From: Papio anubis
Taxonomy: Eukaryota > Chordata > Mammalia > Primates > Cercopithecidae
Length of the DNA stretch: 64,000 bases
Assembly (NCBI RefSeq): GCF_008728515.1
Contig: NC_044980.1
Coordinates: forward strand, 61,439,590-61,503,589
Reading direction: 5' to 3'
The translations under genes were made by a program, and so were the position numbers. Below, one piece after another: positions 1 through 11,012 of the stretch (position 1 is its first letter; the number at the start of each line of letters is the position of its first letter). Under the pieces are notes generated by a model. It ran no database searches and was not told the DNA's origin. It worked only from the letters and a program-made list of their open reading frames with translations.

Positions 1-1831
1 GCCAAGAACATCAGGGGGAGGCTCATCAAATCCGCTTTTGAAGTTAAGCTGGAAGGGCTAGGGAGTGCATTGACGAAGAGAATTAGGATCCAAAAAGATC
101 CCTGTGAGCTGGAACAAAGAGCCGAATCTAACGGAATGAAATTTAATGGGGAATAAATATTACATCTTGTTCTGATGTTCAGGAAACCAGCTGCGTCTAC
201 GTGATGAATAAAGAAGGAGCCACTTTACAGCATCACATGTGAAAATGCCTTTAACATTTTCGTTGAATGGAAGTATATGAGTCAAAAGTTTGACGTCTTT
301 TTAAAAACAAAAATCTCTAGTAGGAATCACGTGCATCCATCACAAGGTAGAGATTTGCCTTATTTATGTGGCTTAGGTGACACATGAAATCTTCATTGAT
401 TTTTGGACACACTCAAGAATGCTTGTTTGGGCAGAGAGTGACCAAATGCAAGTGGATATAAAAGTTTGGCATGTGCAGGGCCATTAAAACAGTGAGTTGT
501 TACCCTTGAGACCTGGGAGACAGGTTAGCTATCTACAAATACAGGCAAGTGTCTGGAAGGAAGCACATGTGGTGTGACCATGGAGGGGAAGAGTTAAACC
601 AGTGCATGTCAGTTGCAAAGAGGGAGGTTTACAATACTATGCCCTGACTGTGCCTTGATGGAAAGTAGTAACTTGCACGTCACTTGTGACCACTACTTGT
701 GGCCAACTATGCTCTTGGGGGATATTCAAATATTTCATGAGCATATTTGCCCACGTTACTTTCGCAGGTCTTAAGTCTCCCTGAATGTTGAACTTCCCCA
801 AGACTCTTTTCCTCACGAGGCTATTGAAAATTTTAATATCTGCATGGGGTTAGTGAAAGACTCAGAATAACTTTCAAACCTGGGAATACGAATTCATCAT
901 AAAGCTGGAAGAGAAAGTCTTAATAGAGAGCAACATGAGACAGTAAATATTTGATTTGAAAAGATGGGATCATAAACCAATCAGCGGAGCACTTGCTGAA
1001 AATGAAGTTTTTTCTTAATTGGCGCCAGGCTGCCATAACACAAGTGGCCGCTCTTTAGGAGCTTGTAGTTTTCACATTAAAGGCATTTTATTTTAAACGT
1101 ATTTTCATCCTAAGATGTCAGTATGTAGAATTGCCTGGCTGATCAAGGAAATTCTAAAGGTAATTGCTATGGGAGTTTAACGTGCTAGAGACCTAGAGAA
1201 GTCTCTTTCATGCTTTAAAAGATGTAAACAAGTTGCAAAATAATGGTTCTGTCAAGAAAATCACACATTGATTCATCATCCAGTATTGGGAGTTGGGCTA
1301 AAGGGTTTATAAAACATCTCCTTTTTGAAGGTCATCTGGTGGAGTGGTGGCTTTAGGACTTTGTAGATTTGTAGCCTGCGTGATCACCTTTCTCAATGGA
1401 CATTTATTGAGTGCATCCTGCAACCGTTATTGCAACATAGGAAAATCTTGGCACAAATACCAGAATGGAAGTTAAAAGTTTTAAAAGTGGTATTTTCAAG
1501 GTTTTTGGCCTTTACAGTGCAAGCAAGTACATGTATCTTCTCTAGCAATAGTATTTATTGACAGAGTTTAGCATAAAAGTAGTTAGCTTGCAGCAGATTT
1601 GGAAATTATAGCCTTGTAAAGGATCCCCAAGTTACAACAGCAATCACCAGAAACTGCATTGTAAAAGTCTGTGCTGGTGTCTGGACTAATTTTATTCCTT
1701 TGGCATTTCTCCTCCCCGTTCTCTAACCTCTCTTTTAGTTTATTGTTCTGGAATAATGAAAAACTGTCTGAGGGCAAACACTGCCAGATATCCATTTTGC
1801 ATTTGCTCAAAGTTTATGTGTTTGTTCATTT
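1..1831. other. Unique sequence, no supported feature
   Basis: I read both strands and recognise no repeat, RNA gene or convincing exon here. Frames are short and base composition is ordinary, AT-leaning primate DNA. A few phrases near 1400-1430 faintly resemble the L2 3' end but are too short to call. Confidence 0.6.
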
Positions 1832-2197
1832 ATTCAAAATTTGGTCAGTAACATTTATTGGGTGCCTACTGAGTGTCAGGGTACTAGTGGTGATTTTAAA
1901 AAATCGCTCTCTCCTGCAGCTCTGAGACTAGTAAGAGAGATAGAAAAGGAGATCTCCTGTGTTGTGTCTGCTATGCAAAGGGAGCTTGGGATGCCCAGAG
2001 CAGAGGTGTGTGTCTGAGGAAGTGTTCCCAAAGAAGTGATGTTTAAACCATGTCTGGAAAACTGGGTAGAAATGGGCCAGGCATACTTACGGCAGGGTGA
2101 CTCCAGTAGCGAGACTAGAATAGCATCTGCAGAGGTTTGGAGGAGGAGGAGGTGGTGGGCCTGGAGATGGATTTGGAAAGCGTGAACTTTAGAGCAG
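1832..2197 (-). repeat. L2 LINE fragment, 3' part, reverse strand (first piece)
   Basis: The stretch around 1850-1880 (catttattgggtgcctact) is the reverse complement of the L2 3' end. The following text, with its phrase about a second-stage 'ctgaggaagtg' block near 2015, follows the L2 order on the minus strand. It is strongly diverged. The same L2 seems to continue at 3475-3690 beyond several younger insertions. Confidence is limited because this rests on remembered consensus. Confidence 0.5.
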
Positions 2198-2365
2198 GGT
2201 TCTTGCGATGTAGCTCTCTACCAGAATCACCCGATGAACTTGTTGAAAATGCAGACTCCTGTATCCAATCCCTCCCCTTCCCCTTGAGATCGGTTTTTCT
2301 GGAAGTGGGACCGGGCATATCTGATTGTGAAGTCAGGCAGAGTTTGAGAACCTTCTCCGGGAATT
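2198..2365. mobile_element. MER5A-like hAT (Charlie group) non-autonomous DNA transposon
   Basis: The block contains the typical MER5A order: an 'accagaatcacc...aacttgttgaaaatgcag' segment, a pyrimidine-rich middle, and an end reading gtttgagaacc at about 2342-2352. MER5A is about 190 bp and non-coding, so this copy is near full length but diverged. Orientation is uncertain because the two halves of MER5A resemble each other in inverted form. Confidence 0.65.
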
Positions 2366-2440
2366 GGAAGCATTGAAGAATCTAAAGCTTTAAGTGCCGT
2401 GGTCAGGTGAGATTTTTAGGAAGATTTTTCTAATCTAATT

Positions 2441-2815
2441 TGCTGCAACATGGATGAACCTGGAGGACGTTATGTTAACTGAAATAAGCCAGGCACAGAA
2501 AGACACATACTGCATGATTTCACTTACTTGTGAATCTAAAATAGTTGAACTCATAGAAGCAGAGAGTAGAATGGTGGCTGTCTGGGACTGGTGGGGGTGT
2601 GTACAAGGGGAATGGGGAGAAGTTGGTCAAAGGGTACAAAGTTAGGATGGATAAGTTCCGAAGATCTATTGTACCACAGTGACTATAGTTAACAATTATA
2701 CTGAAAAATTGCTAAGTAGATCCCAATACCACAAAAAAAATGACAAGTGTGTGAGGCAAGTATGTTCATTAGCTTGAGTTAAGCATTTCACAAGGTGTAT
2801 ACATATCAACGATAA
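2441..2815 (+). repeat. L1M-type LINE-1 3' end, first piece
   Basis: Starts with tgcaacatggatgaacctgg and runs through 'aataagccaggcacagaaagaca', 'gactatagttaacaat' and the 3' UTR, all in the order of an L1MA/L1MB-type 3' end. It is 5'-truncated and non-coding apart from a short ORF2 tail. The element is broken at about 2815 by an Alu and resumes at 3421. Confidence 0.85.
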
Positions 2816-3110
2816 TTTTTTTTTTTTTTTTCTGAGATGGAGTCTTGTTCTGTTGCCAGGCTGGAGTACAGTGACATGATCTTGGCTCCCTGCAATCTCT
2901 GCCTCCCGGGTCAAGTGATTCTCCTGCCTCAGCCTGCTGAGTAGTTGGGACTACAGGTGTGCGCCACCACACCCAGCTAATTTTTGTATTTTTAGTAGAG
3001 ACAGGGTTTCACCATGTTGGCCAGGATGGTCTCGATCTCTCGACCTTGTGATCTGCCCGCCTTGGTCTCCCACAGTGCTGGATTACAGGTGTGAACCACT
3101 GCGCCCAGTC
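2816..3110 (-). mobile_element. Alu element (AluS type), reverse strand
   Basis: A T-run (A-tail of the opposite strand) is followed by the right and left 7SL-derived monomers in reverse complement. The text includes tctgagatggagtcttg, ttcaccatgttggccagg and an end near 3110. It is full length, about 295 bp, and has S-type diagnostic wording, but the subfamily was not resolved. It sits inside the L1M 3' end. Confidence 0.93.
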
Positions 3111-3120
3111 CCCAATATAT

Positions 3121-3420
3121 TTTTTTTTTTTTTTTTTTTGAGACGGAGGCTCACTCTGTTGCCCAGGCTGGAGTGCAATAATGGCATGATCTCTGCCCAC
3201 TGTGACCTCCGCCTCCTGGGTTTAAGCAATTCTGCCTCAGCCTCCCAAGTAACTGGGATTACAGGTGTGCACCACCATATCCTGGTCATTTTTGTAATTT
3301 TAGTAGAGACAGGGTTTTGCCCTGTTGGCCAGGCTGGTCTCAAACTCCTGACCTCAGGTGATCTGCCTGCCTCGGCCTCCTGAAGTGCCGGGATTACAGG
3401 TGTGAGCTACTGCACGTAGC
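3121..3420 (-). mobile_element. Alu element (AluS type), reverse strand, direct neighbour of the previous Alu
   Basis: T-run 3121-3139, then gagacggaggctcactctg and the full reverse-complement dimer ending at 3420. Only about 10 bases (ccccaatata) separate it from the Alu at 2816-3110, and both point the same way. This head-to-tail pair is a substrate for Alu-Alu recombination. Confidence 0.93.
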
Positions 3421-3472
3421 CTCAACTACAATTTTTATTTGTCAATTATACCTTAATAAAGCTGGGGAGGGG
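3421..3472 (+). repeat. L1M 3' end, second piece
   Basis: Reads 'caatttttatttgtcaatta' then 'ccttaataaagctgggg', the terminal part of the L1M 3' UTR. It is the direct continuation of 2441-2815 after the two Alus. The AATAAA at about 3454 is the old L1 polyadenylation signal. Confidence 0.85.
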
Positions 3473-3474
3473 GA

Positions 3475-3690
3475 TGGTAAGAAAAGATTACTCTGACATG
3501 AAGTCAGGTGAAAATGATGTGAGCGCGGAAGCAGAGGGGATATTGAGATAGTTCACGGGAGAGGTAAGGACAGGGATTAAAGCTCTAGTGGGGGTTGGTG
3601 AGGAAAGCAACAAATCTAAATCATGTAGAAGATAGAATTGGCCAGATTTAGTGGTCAGTTGTATGTGGTTAAGTGGGGACAGCTCCTCAG
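3475..3690 (-). repeat. L2 LINE fragment, reverse strand, probable continuation of 1832-2197
   Basis: The order of phrases (a degenerate 'gatcactctgg' box near 3490, 'ggaagcagagggga', then a purine-rich run) follows the reverse complement of the L2 3' kilobase. I infer that MER5A, the L1M end and two Alus all lie within one older L2. Divergence is high. Confidence 0.5.
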
Positions 3691-5358
3691 TTTCTGGTAG
3701 AAATCAAAGACACCTTATGCTCAGAGAGACCTCGGAGCACTGTTGTGGGAGCTGCCCTGGTGGCAGGTGTAGGCTCGGAGCAGCTTCAGTGTCAGCGTAT
3801 TTTGCCCTCTTTCATTTCCTAACTGAGAAAAGAAGATGGTATGTGTATAAACTCCTCTGAAGAGGAGACCTGGTGAGATTTTTCTCTTCTTTATTTGCAT
3901 ACTCTTACCTCTCTTGCTTCCGCACTAAATATCAGTGTATTTGGCAATTCTGAAGTGAATGTGTTGCATGGAAATCACCCATAGTTACACCATTCCAATG
4001 ATTCTAAAGAGGTGGAAGCTGTAGGCTTCTCGGTGGGGGTGTGGGGTTGCAGGATCTCCAGTTGGGGAGTCTCTTACCTCTGTATTCTGAGCATATACAC
4101 TTTGCATATGTCCTTCACAGCAGGCACTCAGCCTGCCACATGCACAACTACTATTTGGCTGTAACCTTGACCACTGCCACTGGGCTGATGGTGGAATTCA
4201 TCGTCCTTCGAAACCCATATTCTGAATTACTGAGCTCAGTGTACAGTTTTTTCTTTATGTTACAGTCAATATTACTTGTATTATTTTTCTATTACACATA
4301 GACTTACAAACTCTGCATGTAAATTGGCTCCTTCCATCCCCTTTGGGTAAAGACTGATCATGAGCAGCTTGAAGAAAAAAGGAGAGCCTTCTATCCTTAG
4401 CAGAGAACCCAGTTTTATTTGTTTGGATTGGACCTCTGGCCTAAGTTTGAAAAGATACACTTAAATTGGAGGTGAGCTGGGGAAAGGCTGAGAACACACT
4501 TTGTTCTGAACTGGGGTCCCTCTTAATTTACTAGTTCCTGGCTCCTTTCATATTGGAAGGATGTGCTAAATTGAGGCAGAGTTCTGTTGACTTTCTTTTT
4601 TAGAGGATTCACTGGTTTGTAATCTAATTTATTTGGTTGTCTTAGAAGAAAATAAGGGAAGAGCCACGCAGCAGTTGCTAACCCTGTATCTGTGCTGTCA
4701 TTCATTGTCTTTCCTGACTCCCTTTGTCCTCCAGGGTACTTCCTAACCTCATTGACAGTCCCCTCCGCGTCTGCCGCCGGTGCCCCTCCTCCCTTAGTAA
4801 TTAAAGAGGGAATGAGAATGTCAATTCAACTTCTCACTGAGGGCTGGCGCTAACCACAGATCTTATTTTAGGGCAAGGCCTTTCCCCTCTAGCTTCTTTA
4901 AATCCCCTATTAATTCAGATGCTTTATTTACTGAACAAACAAGCTGTGATTTCACAGAGAACAGTGAACAGGGGCTATACTTCTGGGGGAGAGAAAAATA
5001 AAGCTCTTTGTGCTGTTCTCATGCTGAAGCATGGGAGAGGTTTTCCCCATTCTTTGTGGTGTCATCCCCCGAAAACGGCAAACCCGAGGGAGAAAGAGTA
5101 AAGAGTGCAGCAACGTCCTGGTGGTTTTGATAAAAGTTCTTTTTATGGGCAAGATCTTTCAGGAGCCTCTTCCAGAGGAGGAGTCACCTTGACCTGGAGC
5201 AAGCGCACCTGAAGACATGCCACTTGGTCTGAATGCCCAAGGGCTTGGGCCTCCCTGCCACCTAGGCTGGTTGTTGACACTCTTCTGGGCACAGTCCTCT
5301 GACCTCCCAGTCATGGTGGTGCATGCCTTTGGCCAGAAGGGGGATGAAGGCAGAGTAT
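3691..5358. other. Unique sequence, no supported feature
   Basis: No repeat family or gene recognised. A small CpG-containing patch at about 4760-4790 (ccgcgtctgccgccgg) is too short to be a CpG island. Frames of 60-86 codons are at chance level. Confidence 0.55.
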
Positions 5359-5946
5359 GATTCCACTCCAGAAGGTATTAACAGTGTGATGCCACTCCCA
5401 AATCCAGAAAATGGTCACAATGTGATGCCACTCCCAAATCCAGAAAGTGTTAACAATGTGTTACCCCTCCCAAACCCAGAGAGTGTTGGCTTGAGTGTTG
5501 ATTGCCCATGCAGGTCCGGGGTGTTGACAGTGCCACTCCCCGTCGAAGGGTGTTAACAGTGTGCCACTCCCCGTCAGAGGTGTTGGCTGTGTGATTGCGG
5601 CTCCCCGTCAGAGAAGTGTTAACCGGTGTGATGCCCATCCCAGATCCAGAGGTGTGCCGGTTTTGATGCCACTCCGTCAGAGGTGTTTAACAGTGTGATG
5701 CTCCCCGTCCAGAGGTGGTAACAGTGCCTCCCAGAATCCAGAGGTAGTGGCATTTGATGCAAATCCAGAGGGGTGTTAACAATGTGATGCGGCTCCCCGA
5801 TCCAGAGGTGTTAACCGGTGTGATGGGCTCTGAGTCAGAAGTGGCCAACAATGTGATGCCACTCCCAAATCCAGAAGGTGTTACCAATGTGATGCCACTC
5901 CCAAATCCAGAAAGTATTAACAATGTGATGCCGCTCCCAAATCCAG
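5359..5946. repeat. 36-bp minisatellite (VNTR), about 16-17 units
   Basis: Units of exactly 36 bp occupy 5388-5423, 5424-5459, 5855-5890 and 5891-5926, each starting gatgccactcccaaatcc and ending acaatgt or a close variant. The first unit at 5359 lacks 7 bases and the last is cut off at 5946. Between about 5460 and 5854 the units are degenerate, of irregular length, and richer in CpG (ccccgtc, ccgg). Because 36 is a multiple of three, one forward frame stays open across the good units and reads a 12-residue repeat (MPLPNPESVNNV). I see no start context, splice site or flanking coding sequence, so I treat the open frame as incidental. Confidence 0.95.
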
Positions 5947-6099
5947 CTTTACATTACCTCTCATACCTGGGCTGTGTGCATACCAAAGGCATTAACTTTG
6001 CAAGTTTGTGAAGCAAAATATATCGGGGTATCAGATTTAGTCTCAAAAGCACTTTTCACAGTGACAGTGTTTCAGAGCTAGAAGAGACCCTTAGAGAGC

Positions 6100-6235
6100 A
6101 TTTCCATTCTCCTTATTTAACAGAAAAAGACCCAGAAATACTAAATGAGTTGCCTCAGGCCCTGTAACTTCTAAGCACTTATAAGTAACTGAGTCACAAT
6201 GTGAATCCAGGTCTCCCAGTACTACTTCTAGATTT
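6100..6235 (-). repeat. MIR-like SINE fragment, reverse strand
   Basis: Contains ttaacagaaaaagacccag, 'atgagttgcctcaggccctg' and 'gaatccaggtctcc', a diverged version of the reverse-complement MIR core (fraction 'ttttacagatgaggaaactg...'). Confidence 0.5.
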
Positions 6236-6279
6236 GCCTCCCCAGCTGCTGGGCAGGGATGACTTGAGTCAGAGTTTGA

Positions 6280-6462
6280 GCCAGTGTGGTCCAGGCCACC
6301 TGCATCAGATCACCAGGGTCCATTGAGAATGCAGGTTCCTGGGTCCTACTCCAGAGGGACTGAGTCAGCATCTTGGTGGGGGTGACTCGGCAACCTGCAT
6401 TTGAAACAAACTTCCCAGGTGCCTATCACCACACTGGTGTTGAAAATTGTTGATGGAAGTCC
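6280..6462. mobile_element. MER5A-like hAT DNA transposon
   Basis: Ordered MER5A phrases: 'tgcatcagatcaccagggtc', 'gagaatgcaggttcctgggt', 'gggggtgactcggcaacctg', 'cttcccaggtgcctatcacc', and an end reading gttgaaaattg. Near full length for the family, with no coding capacity. Confidence 0.75.
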
Positions 6463-7364
6463 TCAGACTGAACTTGGGCTCTGCCCTTGTTCAGCTGCAG
6501 GCTTCTTCCTGAATGTGCTTCTTTGGTCCTAATTCTTTATATTGGTGCTTCTCATACAAAAAGGCACCGCTTGACTGATGAGAGGGCATTGCAGGAGGAT
6601 CTGGGTGTTTTGGAAATGAACTGTGGTGGGGATAGTGCAGTTAGTGCTTACCCACCTATATCTCTGCTGTCTTCTCTGTCCTCCCAAGCTGCCTCTTCAT
6701 TAAACAACAAACTTATTTTTCATTGTCATTGTTTTTCTGCACATCTTTCCTCTAAGGGGCAGTGGGCTCCCCTAGGTAGTTTTAGCATCATAAACTCAAG
6801 GTGGGCTCATTTGGGGGATGGGTGATGATGCCTGGAGCATCAGTTAAGGTGACTGGTTACTCCAGAGAAGGCAGGAGGACTGGACAGCCAGACAGTCTAT
6901 CGTGTGTGTGTTCTAACTGCTTAAATGTGTACACAGGTGTCCAGACTTTATTTCGCATCATAAACACATGTGCTCCCTGACCTACATGAAGGCATCTAGC
7001 TTGGACAGGCCTGCCGCCACTCTCTGGTATGAAGCTTCACATAGAAGTTATAAGGCTGCCCCGTAGGTCAAGACCAAGAGCTGTCGTGAATGGCCCCACA
7101 CCCTAGAAATGGATTAGAGTCCACACCTGCCTTTGACTGCTCGGTGCCTGAACTGCAGAGGCACTGAGGTTATTATCATCAGCATTTTCATGAATACAAA
7201 TTGCAGTTTACGTGCCTTCTTGTTCTTAGGAATTCTCAAAGAACAATGTGAGGAATCGCCTAGACATTAAATGTTTTCACACATGAGAGATGCTGTGTCA
7301 GTGCTGCTAACAGTGAATTACGGACGTTCAGAGCAGAGCTGAAATTAAAGGTGGGGTCAGTTGA
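6463..7364. other. Unique sequence, no supported feature
   Basis: Nothing recognised on either strand. The 112-codon frame at 6487-6825 has no family resemblance that I can see. Confidence 0.5.
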
Positions 7365-7530
7365 ATTAGGGCTGTGGAGTCAGATCTGCTTTGAATTCTG
7401 GACCTACTGTGTGCCTAGCATTATAGCTGGGAAAAGAGGACAGTAGTAGGGACTGTCCTTAGAACTGTTATGTTAGATAATGCATAATAGCATCTACTAT
7501 AGTACCTGGCAAAAGGTAAAGTGAAGTGAG
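7365..7530 (+). repeat. MIR SINE, forward strand
   Basis: Starts with 'gggctgtggagtcagatctg', the MIR 5' core, and ends with 'tagtacctggcaaaagg', the diverged MIR 3' end. The middle is poorly preserved. Confidence 0.6.
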
Positions 7531-7640
7531 CGTGCACGTGTGTTGCCTTAGAAAGTGCCATTGGTAGCCATCTACTTATCCTGGGAGGTGAAGGGAGTGA
7601 GGGAACCGCGTAACTGCATAAATTAAGCAGAAACAGACCA

Positions 7641-7762
7641 TTTTTTCCTATGAGAAAGAGGAGTCTTCTTCTCTTGCCCAGGCTGACCTCAAACTCCTGG
7701 GCTCATATGATCCTCAGCCTCCTGAGTAGCTGAGACTACAGGCCTATGCCAATGTAGCCCGC
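7641..7762 (-). repeat. Free left Alu monomer (FLAM type), reverse strand
   Basis: A short T-run is followed by one 7SL-like monomer only: 'cttgcccaggctgacctcaa', 'ctcctgggctca', 'gcctcctgagtagctgagac', ending at about 7762. Length about 120 bp, with no second monomer, is typical of FLAM, the monomeric ancestor of Alu. Confidence 0.75.
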
Positions 7763-9887
7763 TTCATCTGGATTTTAATTCCTCAAAGGCCCGTCTTTGA
7801 GAAGGCTTTTTGTTGTATTGTAGATGGTTCTTTGGCTGTCCTCTTGGCTGGTGATAATGGGGAACCCTGGATAGAATAAAGGGCAGGCAAAGGGGTGGTG
7901 GAGCCTTTGGAGGAAAGGAAGACTCACTGGAGCAGTCCTACTCCCAGGGCCTCCCTCCATCAGGGACAACACCCTGAATTTTAGTGTTGGTATGCAGTCC
8001 CTTCTGATTCATCAGCATCTACCTCACTGTCCCAAAACATAAGCTCCTCTTACTTTGAGGTCTCATCACATCATTTTGGCTGCTACATAAAAATTCCTTA
8101 ATTAAAGCACAATTCTAAATATGGGAGGGGTTAGCCCTCTAGCGTCCGCCAAGTAGAAAGCAAAGAGAATACCATTAAGAGCTAACTCTTGGATGCCCCT
8201 TTGCAGTTTACTTACTTTGATTTTTATTCTGGTCTACTGGACTGTTGAATGCTTTCTGCAGGTTGGTGACCCTTTGTATTTAAAAGGTACATGTATTTAA
8301 AACATGTAGTGATGTTTCCCAGATTAACCTAGCATTTAGCACCTGACCAGAGGTAGTAAACATCTATCTCCATAGTGCTGTTCTTACACATCCTGTCCTG
8401 TCTTCTCTTAGATGTCTTGCCTTAAAGGCCTTTTCAAGCTAGGATCAAGGTTGATAGTTTACCAAAAGTAATGTAAGATGAAGGTCTCAAAGGGAACTTT
8501 GTTGTCATGCTGGCATTCCTGGGGCAGATGTCCCTGAGCAGCCGTGCCTACCTAAAAACCACTCCGGATACATGCAGATGACCTGCCTTGGGGTTGTTAA
8601 AATTTGTGTGCCCCCAGAGGATGACCTGAGACTGGGATTTGGTTTGCCCCAGGATAGGTAAGCTAGACCCCTGGGATCCATCCTCCAGCCTGCTTTTCTA
8701 GCTTGGAAATAACCAGTAGGCCAAAAATTAAACATCAGTGTTCCCCTTGGTACTATGAGGCAGGCTGATAGATGCTGCAGAGACTGGTATTCCCATCCAT
8801 CTGGCACCCAAGCGTGTTCTTCAGGATGAAAGAAAAGTTGGAGTGGAGGGCGGGGGATTGTGCTGTGAAAGTGGGTATGACGCCTTAGAAATGACAGTGT
8901 CAGCTCACACGAGTCGTGTGTTTTTCACCATAATCTCTTAGATGTTGGAGAACAAGCTTTGCGGCATTAAGTACTAATGTGGCCATCTATTTTAAAAGAC
9001 ATAGTAGAGTGAGAGGATGTTTAAGGAAGTCAGTGGGTTGTGTTCCTCACTTCTGATGAAAGCTGGGGCAGTGCTTGCTCTGCAGAACCTTTTTAAAACA
9101 TCTTTCCATCCAAATAGGGCACAGATCTAAGTGGCCCTCTCCCTGCATGGCCATCCCGGCTAGCCTGCCACAGCACTTAAAGACTGACAGTGAAATTGGA
9201 GGAAAGGGAGGGAATCTATTGTACAGTTGTCGGAGGGAAAATGTAGTTGCTTCTTTTCTTCCAGCTATACCAGGAGCTTTTTTTCTCTTTTCTTTTTTAT
9301 GTTCTGTTCTCAAAGAGTACTAGTTAATAATTCACATGCAGTTACCAATTAAGTAGAAATTTCATTCGAAGCTACAGTAGGTTCAATTAAATGTGTTTGG
9401 AAATCAGGTGCCTAAATTGCTCTGGAAGAAATCTGAATATTTATGTATACATGCATTGTGAAGGTGGGTGTATTTAGGTGCATGTATGTTTTATACATAC
9501 ACATTTGGCTAAAAGTCAGGGTTGAAAACCTGCCTAAAGGGCTAATTGCCAGTTGCATGTCTAATTAATCACAGATGTAAGATGTAACCCTTGCTTTGTG
9601 GGTTATAAGCAGAGAGATTTTCATTTTCATCCCAGTGTTCCTGGAAAGAGTAATGCTAGTAATTTTGGGGAGCTTACAATGTAAAAGTTGGGGAAAGAGG
9701 ATGAGGGGTCACTGTCTCAGTTTAGAAATGCTGCAGAGAGCCAGCAGTTGCTGGTTATTGAGTCAGCACCTGCTGCTCAGTGCTTGTGGGAGGTAAAAGG
9801 GCGTGATGCTGACTGCTACAATTCTAGTAAGTTCTTCTGGCATAAGAGCAAGAACAAATGGATATCCGGTTGGGCATGAGTATTTGT
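7763..9887. other. Unique sequence, no supported feature
   Basis: No repeat family, RNA gene or exon recognised. The longest frame, 100 codons on the reverse strand at 8505-8807, has no visible domain. Confidence 0.5.
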
Positions 9888-9888
9888 A

Positions 9889-10253
9889 AAAAGAATAGCT
9901 GGCCAGGTGGGGTGGCTCATGCCTGTAACCCCAGCACTGTGGGAGGCAGAGGCAGGCAGATTGCTTGAGCTCAGGAGTTCAAGACCAGCCTGGGCAACAT
10001 GACGAAACCCTGTCTCTACAAAAAATACAAAAATTAGCTGGGTGCGGTGGTGCACAGTTGTAATCCCAACTACTTGGGGAGGCTGAGGTGAGAGGATCGC
10101 TTGAGACTGGGAGGCAGTGGTTGCAGTGAGCTGAGATCACACCACTGCATTCCAGCCTGGGTGACAGAGTAAGACCTTGTCTCAAAAAAAAAACCAAAAA
10201 AAAACAAAAAAAAAAAACACCAAAAAAACCAAAGAAGTCCCAAAAGAATAGCT
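9889..10253 (+). mobile_element. Alu element (J/S-like) with 12-bp target-site duplications
   Basis: The Alu body starts at 9901 (ggccaggtggggtggctc) and ends in an A-rich tail to about 10230 with interspersed C. The duplication aaaagaatagct is present at both 9889-9900 and 10242-10253. Text such as gcctgggcaacatgacgaaa and cctgtctctacaaaaaa points to an older, J-like or early S copy. Confidence 0.95.
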
Positions 10254-10681
10254 AAACACACAGTCAAATTAGTTCTTCACAGATGATTTGGTTTATTTTA
10301 AAGGATCAGAATATAAAAGAGCTGGAAGAAATTCATAGGGATTAACAAAACATTTGCAGAATTGTTTTAATAGAGACACAGTTGACAATTTTACTTTCTT
10401 CCTAGAGAATTTTTTCCCAAAAGAAATCATTGATAAAATAAGGAAAGAAAAAAAATAATTGATCAAACTTGGGAACAAAATTCCCCCACAGAATGGTAGT
10501 GGTTAAGTAGACGTTTCATAGAAACAACTAGGTTGACTGTCAGTTTGTCCTTTGAGTCGCTTTGGGGAACCATGTTTAGGAGAGAGCTTATTACCACATC
10601 CATTGCTATACGAAGAGATGTGCTTTCTACTAAAGTTTGCTTCAGAAGAAAGCGTAGTGCTTGATCCTGTCACTTAACATA

Positions 10682-10698
10682 GAGGTTAAAAATGTGCA
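10682..10698 (+). repeat. MIR 5' piece, interrupted by MER1
   Basis: gaggttaaaaatgtgcac matches the MIR 5' core (gtggttaagagcac). The MIR continues at 11013 after the MER1 element. Confidence 0.65.
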
Positions 10699-11012
10699 CT
10701 TTAGAGCAGTGGTCCCCAATATTTTCGGAACCAGGAACCAGTTTTGTGGAAGACAGTTTTTCCATGGACTGGGAGGAGGGGTTGTGGGGGATGGTTTCAG
10801 GATGAAACTGTTCCACCTCAAATCATTAGGCATTAGATTCTCAAAAGGAGCACACAACCTATGAGAATTTATTGCCACCACTGATCTGACAGGAGGTGGA
10901 GTTCAGACGGTAATGCTTGCTCACCTGTCGCTCACCTCCTGCTGTGGGGCTCACTTCCTAACAGGCCATGGACGGGTCTGTGGCCTGGGTGTTGCAGACC
11001 TCTGCTCTAGAG
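10699..11012 (-). mobile_element. MER1-type hAT DNA transposon with 8-bp target-site duplications, reverse strand
   Basis: The element body is 10707-11004 (298 bp). It begins cagtggtccccaata and ends ttgcagacctctg, a near-palindromic pair of inverted ends. Inside are 'gaaactgttccacctcaaat' and 'gatctgacaggaggtggag', typical MER1 (Charlie3-derived) phrases. The flanks ctttagag (10699-10706) and ctctagag (11005-11012) form an 8-bp duplication with one mismatch, the length expected for hAT transposition. It was inserted into a MIR. Confidence 0.9.

Noticed and set aside
3048..3383. 111-codon frame with phrases such as LPRLECNNGMISAHCDLRLLG
   Set aside because: This is the well-known spurious translation of antisense Alu sequence; the same phrases recur at 10070, 19495, 25345, 26127, 41639 and 57464.
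4755..4795. CpG island
   Set aside because: Only about 40 bp with a handful of CpGs; far too short, and the surroundings are CpG-poor.
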